A stretch of DNA of 64,000 nucleotides. It comes from CAIJXB01 sp964455905 (GTDB taxonomy: Bacteria > Chlamydiota > Chlamydiia > Chlamydiales > Rhabdochlamydiaceae). The stretch is from positions 186,001 through 250,000 of the forward strand of contig CAYVYN010000003.1 of NCBI GenBank assembly GCA_964455905.1, given 5' to 3'. Below are positions 1-8,460 of the stretch, in pieces. The notes under the pieces were generated by a model. The model was given only the letters and a program-made list of their open reading frames with translations, did not search any database and was not told the origin of the DNA. Every line of letters starts with the position of its first letter. Within the stretch, counting starts at the first letter, position 1. Position numbers and translations under genes: made by a program.

Positions 1-843
1 ATAGTAAGAATCTTTATCAAGCCCTTTAAAGGATTGAACTTCACCGTCTTTACCAGCTTCTGCCGTATGGTTGTATACGACATCTAAGATGACAGCTATG
101 CCGTTTTTATGGAGTTCTTTGACCATCGTTTTGAATTCTTTGATAGGAGTATTCCAATACTCTTCTCCTGTATTTGACGTTGCGTATCTTTGCATTAAAG
201 AAAAAAAGTTCACTGTAGAATATCCCCAAAAGTTATAAAGAGATTCTCCTGTTAGGGGATTTTTTCTTGGATTGTCTCTTTCGTTAAATTCATGGACAGG
301 AAGTAATTCTATTGTGTTTACCCCTAAAGACAAAAGGTGGGGTATTTTTTCGATAATTCCTAAAAAGGTTCCTTTAGCAGCTGTTTTACTTGAAGGGTGG
401 ATTGTAAATGCTCTCACGTGCATTTCGTAAATAATCCAATCCTTAAAAGGTCTAAGAGGTTTTTTTGCCCCTTCCCAGTCAAATACAGTTTGAGGAAGAC
501 ACCTGCTTTTTACTTGGAGAGGGTAGAGATCACCCCAAGAGCTGCTTGAAGAAAGAGCTTTTGCATACGGATCGATCAGCATGCGGTTTTCTTGATCAAC
601 TTGTATACTGTATTCAAAAGGAGGGGTTAGATCTTTAATAAACACATGCCATGTGTCTTTAGTTTTGTTTGTTATGGGATCGAGAGGGATAATCAAGCAA
701 GGGATGTCTTTATCTGGTTGAAATAGTGTTATGGAGGCTTTTTCTGTTTTGGCGTGAAATGCAATATTTACCCCTTCTTTGGAAGCTAACGTGCCTAGGG
801 GCAATGGAGAGCCCTCTTTTATGGGTCCTTGAAAATTCGTCAT
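1..843 (-). CDS. glgX: Glycogen debranching enzyme (GlgX/isoamylase type), 5' part
   Basis: The first 281 codons of a GH13-family debranching enzyme, which hydrolyses alpha-1,6 branches of glycogen in the cytoplasm. Translating the minus strand from the ATG at 843 gives an N-terminal beta-sandwich domain (about residues 1-115), then the start of the catalytic barrel with WIIYEMHVRAFT, the Trp-Gly-Tyr-Ser element (FWGYSTVNFFS) and GH13 conserved region I (DVVYNHTAE) near residue 265. The frame stays open to the window edge, so the catalytic Asp/Glu residues lie outside. It is divergent from the slc1-like gene, the same pairing as CT042-CT043 in C. trachomatis. The start is supported by AAGGAAGC upstream of the ATG and by an N-terminus typical of the family. 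Identity is secure. Whether the full gene is intact cannot be judged. Confidence 0.92.
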   Translation of the reverse strand, partial: MTNFQGPIKEGSPLPLGTLASKEGVNIAFHAKTEKASITLFQPDKDIPCLIIPLDPITNKTKDTWHVFIKDLTPPFEYSIQVDQENRMLIDPYAKALSSSSSWGDLYPLQVKSRCLPQTVFDWEGAKKPLRPFKDWIIYEMHVRAFTIHPSSKTAAKGTFLGIIEKIPHLLSLGVNTIELLPVHEFNERDNPRKNPLTGESLYNFWGYSTVNFFSLMQRYATSNTGEEYWNTPIKEFKTMVKELHKNGIAVILDVVYNHTAEAGKDGEVQSFKGLDKDSYY

Positions 844-1171
844 GGGAGCTTCCTTTTTTAGAATTTTAAAATATATCCAGAAAAAATATTTAACAAGAGG
901 ATTCTTTTTGAGACTTGATATTCAATTACATACGAGTATAAGGTGTTTTTTTTTTGTAGTTTTTGATTATTTTTTTAATGTTCTTTGGTATATTGAAATT
1001 TGTAGGTAGGCACTGGGTTAAACCTAGTTTGAGAATTGGTTGTATCGATTTTTGTAATTTTTGTTGCTATTTTTTTCGAGTATTTGGAAAACTGTTTCAG
1101 CAAAGCCCCGTATTGTTGCAACCGCTATTGAAAGAATGAATTACTAAGAAAAAACCAAGAGGAGAAAACCC
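844..1171. promoter_or_regulatory. Divergent intergenic region glgX / slc1
   Basis: A 328-base AT-rich spacer between two divergent genes that must hold both promoters. On the plus strand TTGATA (915-920) is followed after 16 bases by TATAAG (937-942). A second possibility closer to slc1 is TTGAGA near 1030 with TGTAAT 18 bases later. Neither stands out enough to call. A clear ribosome binding site (AGAGGAG) sits 8 bases before the slc1 ATG. No ORF, repeat or RNA is seen. Confidence 0.35.
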
Positions 1172-1714
1172 ATGACGTTGGAAAATGCAAAGGCTAATCT
1201 TAAAGAATTTGCTAAAGAGCTAAATTTGGAGCTCGTATTAGACGAAAATTACACCTGTATTTTAGGTATTGATAACACCTTTTCTTTACACTTAACCTAC
1301 GAGCCTAATTCAGATCGACTTTATCTATATTCACCTATATTGGATGGTCTTCCAAAAGATGACAAAGTTCGTTTACGCTTGTATGAATCTTTACTCGAAG
1401 GTTCTATGCTCGGAGGCCAAATGGCTGGTGGCGGCGTTGGTGTTGCTGTAGCTGAAGAGCTTATTTTGATGCACTGCGTTCTTGAAATGGGTATTAGCGC
1501 TGATTCTTCTGCTTTAAGACGATTTGCTCCTTTATTTGTTGAGTCTGTAGAAAAGTGGAGAGAAAAAGCTAAGAGTATTGTGGAAGGAAGAGAGCCTGTT
1601 TTTAAAGAGTCTACAAGGCCTGCAGTAGCTCAGCCTCCAGGGGGAGCACTTCCTGGATCAAATGCTCCTAGACCAGGTCCTGGCCCAGGCGCAGATCGTT
1701 TCTTGAAAATATAA
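1172..1714 (+). CDS. slc1: Type III secretion chaperone, Slc1 (CT043) family
   Basis: A 180-residue class I (CesT/SycE-fold) type III secretion chaperone. In Chlamydia, Slc1 binds early effectors such as Tarp and delivers them to the secretion apparatus. The match I recognise is extensive: N-terminal ENAKANLKEFAKEL, the FSLHLTYE and SDRLYLYSPILDGLP strands, and the invariant GSMLGGQMAGGGVGVA segment around residues 83-98 followed by LILMHCVLEM. The C-terminal 40 residues are Pro/Gly/Ala-rich, as in the Chlamydia protein, and are probably disordered. The start has a strong Shine-Dalgarno sequence (AGAGGAG, 8 bases upstream). A rho-independent terminator follows directly, so the gene is monocistronic. 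The adjacent kinase-like genes are attractive but unproven client effectors. Confidence 0.93.
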   Translation: MTLENAKANLKEFAKELNLELVLDENYTCILGIDNTFSLHLTYEPNSDRLYLYSPILDGLPKDDKVRLRLYESLLEGSMLGGQMAGGGVGVAVAEELILMHCVLEMGISADSSALRRFAPLFVESVEKWREKAKSIVEGREPVFKESTRPAVAQPPGGALPGSNAPRPGPGPGADRFLKI

Positions 1715-1728
1715 ATTTCTTTGTTGAA

Positions 1729-1747
1729 GGCCCCGGTTCTCGGGGCC
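1729..1747 (+). terminator. Rho-independent terminator after slc1
   Basis: GC-only stem GGCCCCG (1729-1735) and CGGGGCC (1741-1747) with a 5-base loop, flanked by A residues upstream and a pyrimidine/T-rich tract downstream. It lies 15 bases after the slc1 stop. The T-rich side is on the plus strand. Confidence 0.85.
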
Positions 1748-1782
1748 CTTTGCTTTTCTTTATGCAAGTTAAAGCAATTTTT

Positions 1783-3420
1783 TTATGGCGTAATAGAGTT
1801 TAAAAAATCGACTACCTCAGTCATGTCAGCTCTTTGAATAGGGTCTATTTGGAGCATTCTCCAGATAATGTATTCAATGGAGCTCTCGTCAGTAGGCTTT
1901 TCGGGAAGTCTCGTGATTTCTGCGACCTTTCTTGCTTCTGCAATAAGTGCTGCATTAAGTCCCCGTATTGCCCAATCGGTATTTTTAAGAATAGCGCAGA
2001 AGGTGATTCCTAGAGCCCAGACATCTCCTTTTTTTTTGTCGATATCTTTTAGAGGGGTAGGCTCAATATATTGTTTGTGGTTGGCGAAGTGTCTTCTATA
2101 TTCAGGAGCACTGTAAAGCTCTGAGCCAGTTAGGAGTGTAGGATCTGTGTGATATTGCAATAACCCAAAATCAAGAGCTGTTACTTTTATTTGATTGTGT
2201 CCTTCTCTTGGAATTGTAGGGTCTCTTGTTATAAAAAAGTTTTCAGGTTTTATGTCCTTAAAAGCTATACCCTGGGAGTGGAAATCGAAGATGATTTTAG
2301 CAAGTTCTTGAAGGATAAAGTTTGTTTCTGCTTCAGTGAGAGGGGTGGTAGGCTCTTCTATCGTGTAGAATAAGTCTTGTCCTTTGAGTAGGGGATACAG
2401 AATGCGAGCTTTGGTTATTTTTTCTATAGCACTTTTTTGCAGGCTGTATTCGATAACAGCACGGATTTTTAGACAGTTCGGATGGTTCATTATTACAGGG
2501 TGTCTTCCCCAGTACACTTCTTGTTCGAAACAGGATCGTCTCACTCTCGAGTTTAATTGTATACTTGCAGACGCTAGTTCTTCGTTTGTTTTAAGATCTA
2601 CGGCTAAGGAAAGTGTTTTAAAACCACCATGTCCAATTTTTTCCGTGAATGCTTTTTTAGTTAGATGCATGATTACTTTATTATCAAAAGTAAACATAAG
2701 AGATCTTTTTAGGTAGCGAACCATTTTACCAGCTCCGATGTTTTCTTTTGTTGAAAGATAAACCGCTTTTGTGTGTTTTATTGAGTATGAGATTCTTTCT
2801 TGAGCTTTAGCTTGTTTGACATACCGCACGTGGTGCTTAATAATAAAAAGGTGTTCTTCATAGAATTCTTCAGGGCTTAGGCCACTTTTTACTGGGTTTG
2901 TAAGAAAAAGGGAGTCAAAGTCTATTTCTTGTTTTTCTATGGTTAGAGTAATCGCATATAATTCTCTATCGTAGACTAGACTGATGTCGTTTAAAATAAA
3001 TTTTCCTTTTGGAGGCGGAGTTTGTTTCCAGATTTCTTTATTCTCTTGGATTAAAGTCAAAACATCACGGATTTGGTTCTTTTTTTCCGTGCTAAGAGAC
3101 TGGAGATTTAGAGCTTCTATTGTTTTTTGAAACGCTTCAGAAATAATAGGATCTGCTATTGATAGACTTTCAATCCCAAGGAGAGGAAGGATGATTTCTT
3201 CTAATGAAGACGCTGGTTTTTTTGAGTCTTCGCTTTCTTTTATTTCAAAGCCAGGAGTGCAACGACCCTCTAAAGAGACAACATCAAGTGTCTCCTCTTG
3301 GTTTATTAGTCGTATTGGGTTAGTTATTTTGGATTCTGGGATAGCTTTTCGTTCTCTAATAGGCAGATCGAGTGATGGTGGTGGTGGGAGAAAAAGTCTT
3401 GACTGGGCTGGGCTACTCAT
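1783..3420 (-). CDS. WNK-like atypical protein kinase, paralogue 1
   Basis: A 545-residue protein with a Pro-rich N-terminus, a conserved uncharacterised domain (about residues 75-250, ending in FDSLFLTNP...SGLSPEEF and LFIIKHHVRYVK) and a C-terminal protein-kinase-like domain (about 255-545). Visible kinase elements are the glycine loop IGHGGFKTLSL near residue 262, the alpha-C Glu in EQEVYWG, catalytic loop FKDIKPENF (HRD histidine and arginine replaced; Asp, Lys and Asn kept), LDFG near 416, SAPEYRR and GDVWALG. The beta-3 lysine position reads LASAS, and a lysine occupies the third glycine position of the loop, as in WNK kinases. The start follows AAAAAGGA 9 bases upstream. It is the last gene of a minus-strand series of paralogues. 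Kinase activity and secretion are inference. Confidence 0.85.
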   Translation of the reverse strand: MSSPAQSRLFLPPPPSLDLPIRERKAIPESKITNPIRLINQEETLDVVSLEGRCTPGFEIKESEDSKKPASSLEEIILPLLGIESLSIADPIISEAFQKTIEALNLQSLSTEKKNQIRDVLTLIQENKEIWKQTPPPKGKFILNDISLVYDRELYAITLTIEKQEIDFDSLFLTNPVKSGLSPEEFYEEHLFIIKHHVRYVKQAKAQERISYSIKHTKAVYLSTKENIGAGKMVRYLKRSLMFTFDNKVIMHLTKKAFTEKIGHGGFKTLSLAVDLKTNEELASASIQLNSRVRRSCFEQEVYWGRHPVIMNHPNCLKIRAVIEYSLQKSAIEKITKARILYPLLKGQDLFYTIEEPTTPLTEAETNFILQELAKIIFDFHSQGIAFKDIKPENFFITRDPTIPREGHNQIKVTALDFGLLQYHTDPTLLTGSELYSAPEYRRHFANHKQYIEPTPLKDIDKKKGDVWALGITFCAILKNTDWAIRGLNAALIAEARKVAEITRLPEKPTDESSIEYIIWRMLQIDPIQRADMTEVVDFLNSITP

Positions 3421-3599
3421 GAAAAATCCTTTTTGATTATGTTTTTTATTTTATGGTGAGCATTGTAAAATATTATTTTTAAGTCAATCCAGATTTTTCA
3501 TACTGATTTAAGAAGGAGGAGTAAGATGTGAATGATCTAATAATTTGGTTATATAATGGTGTGGATTTTCAATGTTCAAGAGCGACTATCTATATTTCA

Positions 3600-3745
3600 T
3601 TGTGGTATTTTGCAGGAATAGAAGGATCCCTTGTAATGAAAGGTTGTTTGATTTTATGTTTTTAAAATTGATTTTTTCTGAGGAAAGATCGAAAACGATT
3701 TTAACAAGATCTTGGAAGATAACATTTCTTGTTTTTTTAGAGCGT
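3600..3745 (-). pseudogene. Decayed fragment of a kinase-family module
   Basis: The 418-base gap between two kinase genes is not empty. Read on the minus strand, about 3745-3620 encodes IFQDLVKIVFDLSSEKI and then NFKNIKSNNLSLQGI. This aligns residue for residue with IFQELAKIVFDLHSKNI and AFKDIKLENFFITRD of the intact paralogues, across the catalytic loop. The catalytic Asp has become Asn and both sides are degraded. It is a remnant of at least one further copy. The rest of the gap shows no recognisable module. The boundaries given are approximate. Confidence 0.75.
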
Positions 3746-3838
3746 GATAAAAACACTAGGAATTTGAGGGTTGAGTTCGGGACGAAGCCTCTTTAACCTC
3801 AACTGTTCCAGTTTTTTAATTTTTATAAATAAGTCTTG

Positions 3839-6800
3839 TTAAGGTGGAGGAGTACTATCCGGGCTGAAAAAGCGGTATACCTCATCCATAGTAGCTCTTT
3901 TTCTAGGATTTATTTCGAGCATTCTCGAAATAATATATTCTATGCTGTTTTTGTCTTTGGGTTGGGGGGGGAGATCGTGAATTTCTGCGCTGTTAACTTT
4001 ATTTGCATTAAGAATTGCGTTTAGTACTCCGTCTGCCCAAGGATTATTTTTAAGCATTATACAAAAGGTTACTCCTAGAGCCCAAACATCTCCTTTTTGT
4101 TTGTCGATATTTTTTAGAGCTATTTTGGGGCTAATGGTTTGTATCTGCGATGACTGGGTTCTTCTATATTCAGGGGAAAGAAACATTTTACTTCCAGAGA
4201 AGATTGTTTCATCGCTGTTATGTTGTAATAATCCGAAATCAAGAGCAACAACTTGTATTTGATTATGTCCTTCTCTTGGAATAGAAGAATCTCTTGTGAT
4301 AAAAAAGTTATGAGGTTTTATATCTTTAAAAGCGATGTTTACTGCGTGAAGGTCAAAAACGATTTTAGCAAGCTCTTGGAAGATAAAGTCTCTCTCTGCT
4401 ATTGTTAGAGGAGTTTTAGGTTGTTCGATACTATCAAACAGATTTTGCCCTTTGAGTAGTGGATACAGGATACGAGCTTTGTGTATTTGTTGAAATGACT
4501 GTTTATTAATAGTAATATACTCAACAACACTAAGTAATTTTAGACAATTTGGATGGCTAGCTATAGCTGGATGTCTTCCCCAGTACACTTCTTTTACAAA
4601 ACTTTTCATGTGTTTTTCGGAGACTAAAGGGATACTTGCAGACGCCATTTCTTCTTGAGTTTTAAGATTTACAGCTAAAGAAACTGTTTTAAATGCGCCT
4701 TTTCCAATTTTTTGTGTGAAAGCTCTTTTAGTTAGGTGCATGATCACCTTGTTGTCAAACGTAAACATGAGAGATCGTTTTAGTGTGCGCTTTGTATTTT
4801 TTTCTATACGGATTTTTGTTGAAAGATAAATTGCTTTTGAGTATTTCACCGGTCCGGGGACTTCTTCGAGTAATTGAGCGTGTTTGACATACTTTACCTG
4901 GTTTTTAATAATAAAAAGATGTTCTTCATGAAATTCTTCAGCGCTAAGACCACTTTGAGGGGGATTTGTAAAGAAAAGAGAGTCAAAATCTATTTTGCTG
5001 TCTCCTATGCTGATAGTAATTGCGTCTAGATTTCTATCGTAGGCTACAGGAATTCCGTTCAAGCTAAAAATTGGAGAAATAGGTGGTTCTTGTTTCCACT
5101 TTTCTTTATTTTCAAGGATGATGATAAAAGCATCAAGGATTTGATCCTTGAGAGCAGCAGGAGAACTTTTTAAATTTAGCGCTTCGATAGTTTTTTGAAA
5201 TCCTTCATAAACTAAAGGATTAATGGAGGGGTACTGTTTTAGACCGCTTGGAGGGCTCAAGATTTCAACGGAGGAAGACGAACCTTTTCCTGGAGAAGGA
5301 AGGGCTGTGCGATCAACTAAACTCTGAGCTCTGTCAGGATTTAAAAACTGATGTACCTCAGCCATATCAGCTCTTTTTGTAGGATCTATTTGGAGCATCC
5401 TCCAAATAAGGTATTCTATAGAATTTTGGTCTTGGGGTTCTGGCGGGAGGTCGTGAATTTCTGCGGTATTAGTATCATGTGCTTTAATGACTGCATTACC
5501 GACTTTTTGTGCCCAAGGGCTGTCTTTAAGCATTGCAGAGAAGACTATTGCTAACGCCCAAACATCCCCTTTTTGTTTGTCGATATCTTGTACTAATCCT
5601 AAAGGACTGATAGTTTTTTTGTAGGAGGGTACGAATCTTCGATATTCAGGAGAAAAATAAAGGGTACTTCCTGATAAGGTTGTTTTATCGCTGTTATGTT
5701 GTAATAATCCGAAATCAAGAGCAACAACCTGTATTTGATTGTGTCCTTCTCTTGAAATAGAGGGGTCTCTTGTTATAAAAAAGTTCTCGAGTTTTATATC
5801 TTTAAAAGCAATTTTTGCTCTGTGAATATCGAAAACGATTTTAGCAAGCTCTTGGAAGATAAAACTTCTTTCTTCTATCGTTAGAGGCGTTTTAGTTTGT
5901 TTGATACTATCAAACAGATCTTCCCCTTTGAGTAGGGGATACAGGATACGAGCTTTTTTTATTTGTTCTAATGACTTTTTATTAGTAGTAGTGTACTCAA
6001 CAACACTAAGAATTTTTAAACAATTTGGATGGCTAGCTATAGCAGGGTGTCTTCCCCAGTAAACTTCTTTTACAAAATTTTGTTGTTGTTTTTCGGTGAG
6101 TAAGGGCATGCTGGCAGAGGCCATCTCTTCTTGAGTTTTAAGGTTGACAGCTAAAGAAACTGTTTTAAATGCGCCTTTTCCAATTTTTTTCGTGAATGCT
6201 TTTTTAGTCAGGTGCATGATTACCTTGTTGTCAAACGTAAACATGAGCGATCGTTTTAGTCTGCGTGTTGTGTTTTTTTCTATACGCATTTTTGTTGAAA
6301 GATAAATTGCTTTTGAGAGTTGTACGGGTCCTGGAACTTGTTCAAGTGATTGAGCGTATTGGACATATTGCACCTGTTTCTTAATAATAAAAAGATGTTC
6401 TTCATAAAATTCTTCAGGGCTAAGACCGCTTTTCGGGGGATTTGTAAAAAAGAGGGAGTCAAAATCTATTTTACGGTCTCCTATGGTGACAGTAATAGAG
6501 TGTAAGTTGCTGTCATAGGCTACAGGAATACCGTTCAAGCTAAAAATTGGGTAGATAGGCGGTTCTTGTCTCCACGTTTCTTTATTTTCAAAGATGATGA
6601 TAAAAGCCTTAAGGATTTGATCTTTGAGTTCAGCGGAAAAACTTTTTAAATTTAGCGCTTCGATAGTTTTTTGATATCCTTCATAGAGTATTGGGTTAAC
6701 CAAAGATTGCTGTTTTAAAGAGATTGAGGGGCTCAAGATTTCAACTAATGAAGGCAAGCTTTCACCTGCAGGAGGAAGGGGAGGGGGATTCACTAAACTT

Positions 6801-8419
6801 CGAGCAGTGTCTTGGCTTAAAAACTGACATACTTCACGCATATCAGCTCTTTTTCTAGGATCTATTTGGAGCATTCTCCAAATAAGGTATTCTATACAAT
6901 TTTGATCTCGGGGCTCGGGTGGGAGATTGTGGATTTCTGCATTTTTATTGTCGTCTGCGTCAAAAATTGCCGAGAGGACCTGTTTTGCCCAACGGCTCCC
7001 TTTAAGCATTACACTGAAGACTATTCCTAACGCCCAAACATCTCCTTTTTTTTTGTCGATATCTTTTATAGGTGTTTGCGGTTTAACAGTTTGTTTGAGG
7101 GAGGGTAGGGCTCTTCTATATTCAGGAGCCATATAAAGGATAACTCCAGATAAAGTTGTTGGATCGTTGTTATTTTGTAATCCCCCAAAATCAATAGCGA
7201 CAACCTGTATTTGATTGTGTCCTTCTCTTGGAATGTTAGGATCCCTTGTGATAAAAAAATTCTCGAGCTTTATGTCTTTAAAAGCGATGTTTTTTGAGTG
7301 AAGATCGAAAACGATTTTACCAAGCTCTTGGAAGATAAAGTCTCTCTCTGCCATTGTTAGAGGCGTTTTAGGTTGTTCGATACTATCAAACAGATCTTGC
7401 CCTTTGAGTAGGGGATACAGGATACGAGCTTTTTTTATTTTTTGTGATGACTGTTTATTAATAGTAATATACTCAACAACACCAAGAATTTTTAGGAAAT
7501 TTGGATGGCTAGCTATAACAGGATGTCTTCCCCAGTAAACCTCTTTTACAAAACTTTTTATTTGTTTTTCCGAGACCAAGGGAATGCCTGCAGAAGCCAT
7601 TTCTTCTTGAGTTTTAAGATTGACAGCTAAAGAAAGCGTTTTAAATCGACCTTTTCCAATTTTTCCCGTAAATGCTTTCTTCGTTAGATGCATGATTACT
7701 TTGTTGTCAAACGTAAACATGAGAGATCTTTTTAGTCTACGAAACGTATTATCCGTTCTTATACGCACTTTTGTTGTAATATAAATTGCTTTTGAGTGTT
7801 TTACTTGTCCCGGGACTTGTTCCTGTAATTGAGCGTGTTTGACATACCTTACTTGGTTTTTAATAATAAAAAGATGTTCTTCATGAAATTCTTCAGAGCT
7901 AAGGCCACTTTTCGGGGGATTTGTAAAAAAAAGAGAGTCAAAATCTATTTCATGTCCTTGTATGGTGACAGTAATAGAGTGTAAGTTTCTGTCGTAGGCT
8001 ACAGGAATTCCGTTCAAGCTAAAAATTGGAGAGATAGGAGGTTCTTGTTTCCACTTTTCTTTATTTTCAAAGATGATGATAAAAGCATCAAGGATTTGAT
8101 CCTTAACACCAGGAGGAGAACTTTTTAAATTTAGCGCTTCGATGGTTTTTTCAAATCCTTCATAAACTAAAGGATTAATCGAGGGGTACTGTTTTAGACC
8201 GCTCGGAGGTGTCAAGATTTCAAGCAAGGGAGATGATCTTTTGCCTGCAGGAGCAGGGGTGCACCGATCAACTAAGCTCCGAGGGCGCGAACTTTCTTTA
8301 CTTGGACTAATTAAGGATATTGAATTTTCTATGTTTTGTTTGCTTTTACTTCGACAACCGAATTGAGGAGCAGAGAGGGGCTGAGGGGGAGGTAGGGCTG
8401 GATTATTTATGCTGCTCAT
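3839..8419 (-). CDS. Triple-module WNK-like atypical protein kinase (1526 aa)
   Basis: One continuous frame of 1526 residues containing three tandem copies of a module of about 490 residues, each with the uncharacterised N-terminal domain followed by a kinase-like domain. Glycine loops lie near residues 253 (IGKGRFKTLSL), 746 and 1238 (both IGKGAFKTVSL). DFG motifs lie near 410 (AIDFGGLQ), 904 and 1396 (both ALDFGLLQ). Catalytic loops are FKDIKLENF, FKDIKLENF and FKDIKPHNF. All three copies lack the beta-3 lysine (MASAG or MASAS) but carry the loop lysine. Linkers between modules are Pro/Ser-rich. The N-terminus is Pro-rich and there is no signal peptide. The start follows AAGGATGATCC. The gene arose by internal tandem duplication of the single-module paralogues on either side. 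The cellular role is unknown; a type III effector is plausible. Confidence 0.85.
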   Translation of the reverse strand: MSSINNPALPPPQPLSAPQFGCRSKSKQNIENSISLISPSKESSRPRSLVDRCTPAPAGKRSSPLLEILTPPSGLKQYPSINPLVYEGFEKTIEALNLKSSPPGVKDQILDAFIIIFENKEKWKQEPPISPIFSLNGIPVAYDRNLHSITVTIQGHEIDFDSLFFTNPPKSGLSSEEFHEEHLFIIKNQVRYVKHAQLQEQVPGQVKHSKAIYITTKVRIRTDNTFRRLKRSLMFTFDNKVIMHLTKKAFTGKIGKGRFKTLSLAVNLKTQEEMASAGIPLVSEKQIKSFVKEVYWGRHPVIASHPNFLKILGVVEYITINKQSSQKIKKARILYPLLKGQDLFDSIEQPKTPLTMAERDFIFQELGKIVFDLHSKNIAFKDIKLENFFITRDPNIPREGHNQIQVVAIDFGGLQNNNDPTTLSGVILYMAPEYRRALPSLKQTVKPQTPIKDIDKKKGDVWALGIVFSVMLKGSRWAKQVLSAIFDADDNKNAEIHNLPPEPRDQNCIEYLIWRMLQIDPRKRADMREVCQFLSQDTARSLVNPPPLPPAGESLPSLVEILSPSISLKQQSLVNPILYEGYQKTIEALNLKSFSAELKDQILKAFIIIFENKETWRQEPPIYPIFSLNGIPVAYDSNLHSITVTIGDRKIDFDSLFFTNPPKSGLSPEEFYEEHLFIIKKQVQYVQYAQSLEQVPGPVQLSKAIYLSTKMRIEKNTTRRLKRSLMFTFDNKVIMHLTKKAFTKKIGKGAFKTVSLAVNLKTQEEMASASMPLLTEKQQQNFVKEVYWGRHPAIASHPNCLKILSVVEYTTTNKKSLEQIKKARILYPLLKGEDLFDSIKQTKTPLTIEERSFIFQELAKIVFDIHRAKIAFKDIKLENFFITRDPSISREGHNQIQVVALDFGLLQHNSDKTTLSGSTLYFSPEYRRFVPSYKKTISPLGLVQDIDKQKGDVWALAIVFSAMLKDSPWAQKVGNAVIKAHDTNTAEIHDLPPEPQDQNSIEYLIWRMLQIDPTKRADMAEVHQFLNPDRAQSLVDRTALPSPGKGSSSSVEILSPPSGLKQYPSINPLVYEGFQKTIEALNLKSSPAALKDQILDAFIIILENKEKWKQEPPISPIFSLNGIPVAYDRNLDAITISIGDSKIDFDSLFFTNPPQSGLSAEEFHEEHLFIIKNQVKYVKHAQLLEEVPGPVKYSKAIYLSTKIRIEKNTKRTLKRSLMFTFDNKVIMHLTKRAFTQKIGKGAFKTVSLAVNLKTQEEMASASIPLVSEKHMKSFVKEVYWGRHPAIASHPNCLKLLSVVEYITINKQSFQQIHKARILYPLLKGQNLFDSIEQPKTPLTIAERDFIFQELAKIVFDLHAVNIAFKDIKPHNFFITRDSSIPREGHNQIQVVALDFGLLQHNSDETIFSGSKMFLSPEYRRTQSSQIQTISPKIALKNIDKQKGDVWALGVTFCIMLKNNPWADGVLNAILNANKVNSAEIHDLPPQPKDKNSIEYIISRMLEINPRKRATMDEVYRFFSPDSTPPP

Positions 8420-8460
8420 GGATCATCCTTTTTATTCTAATTATAATACTAAATACTACC

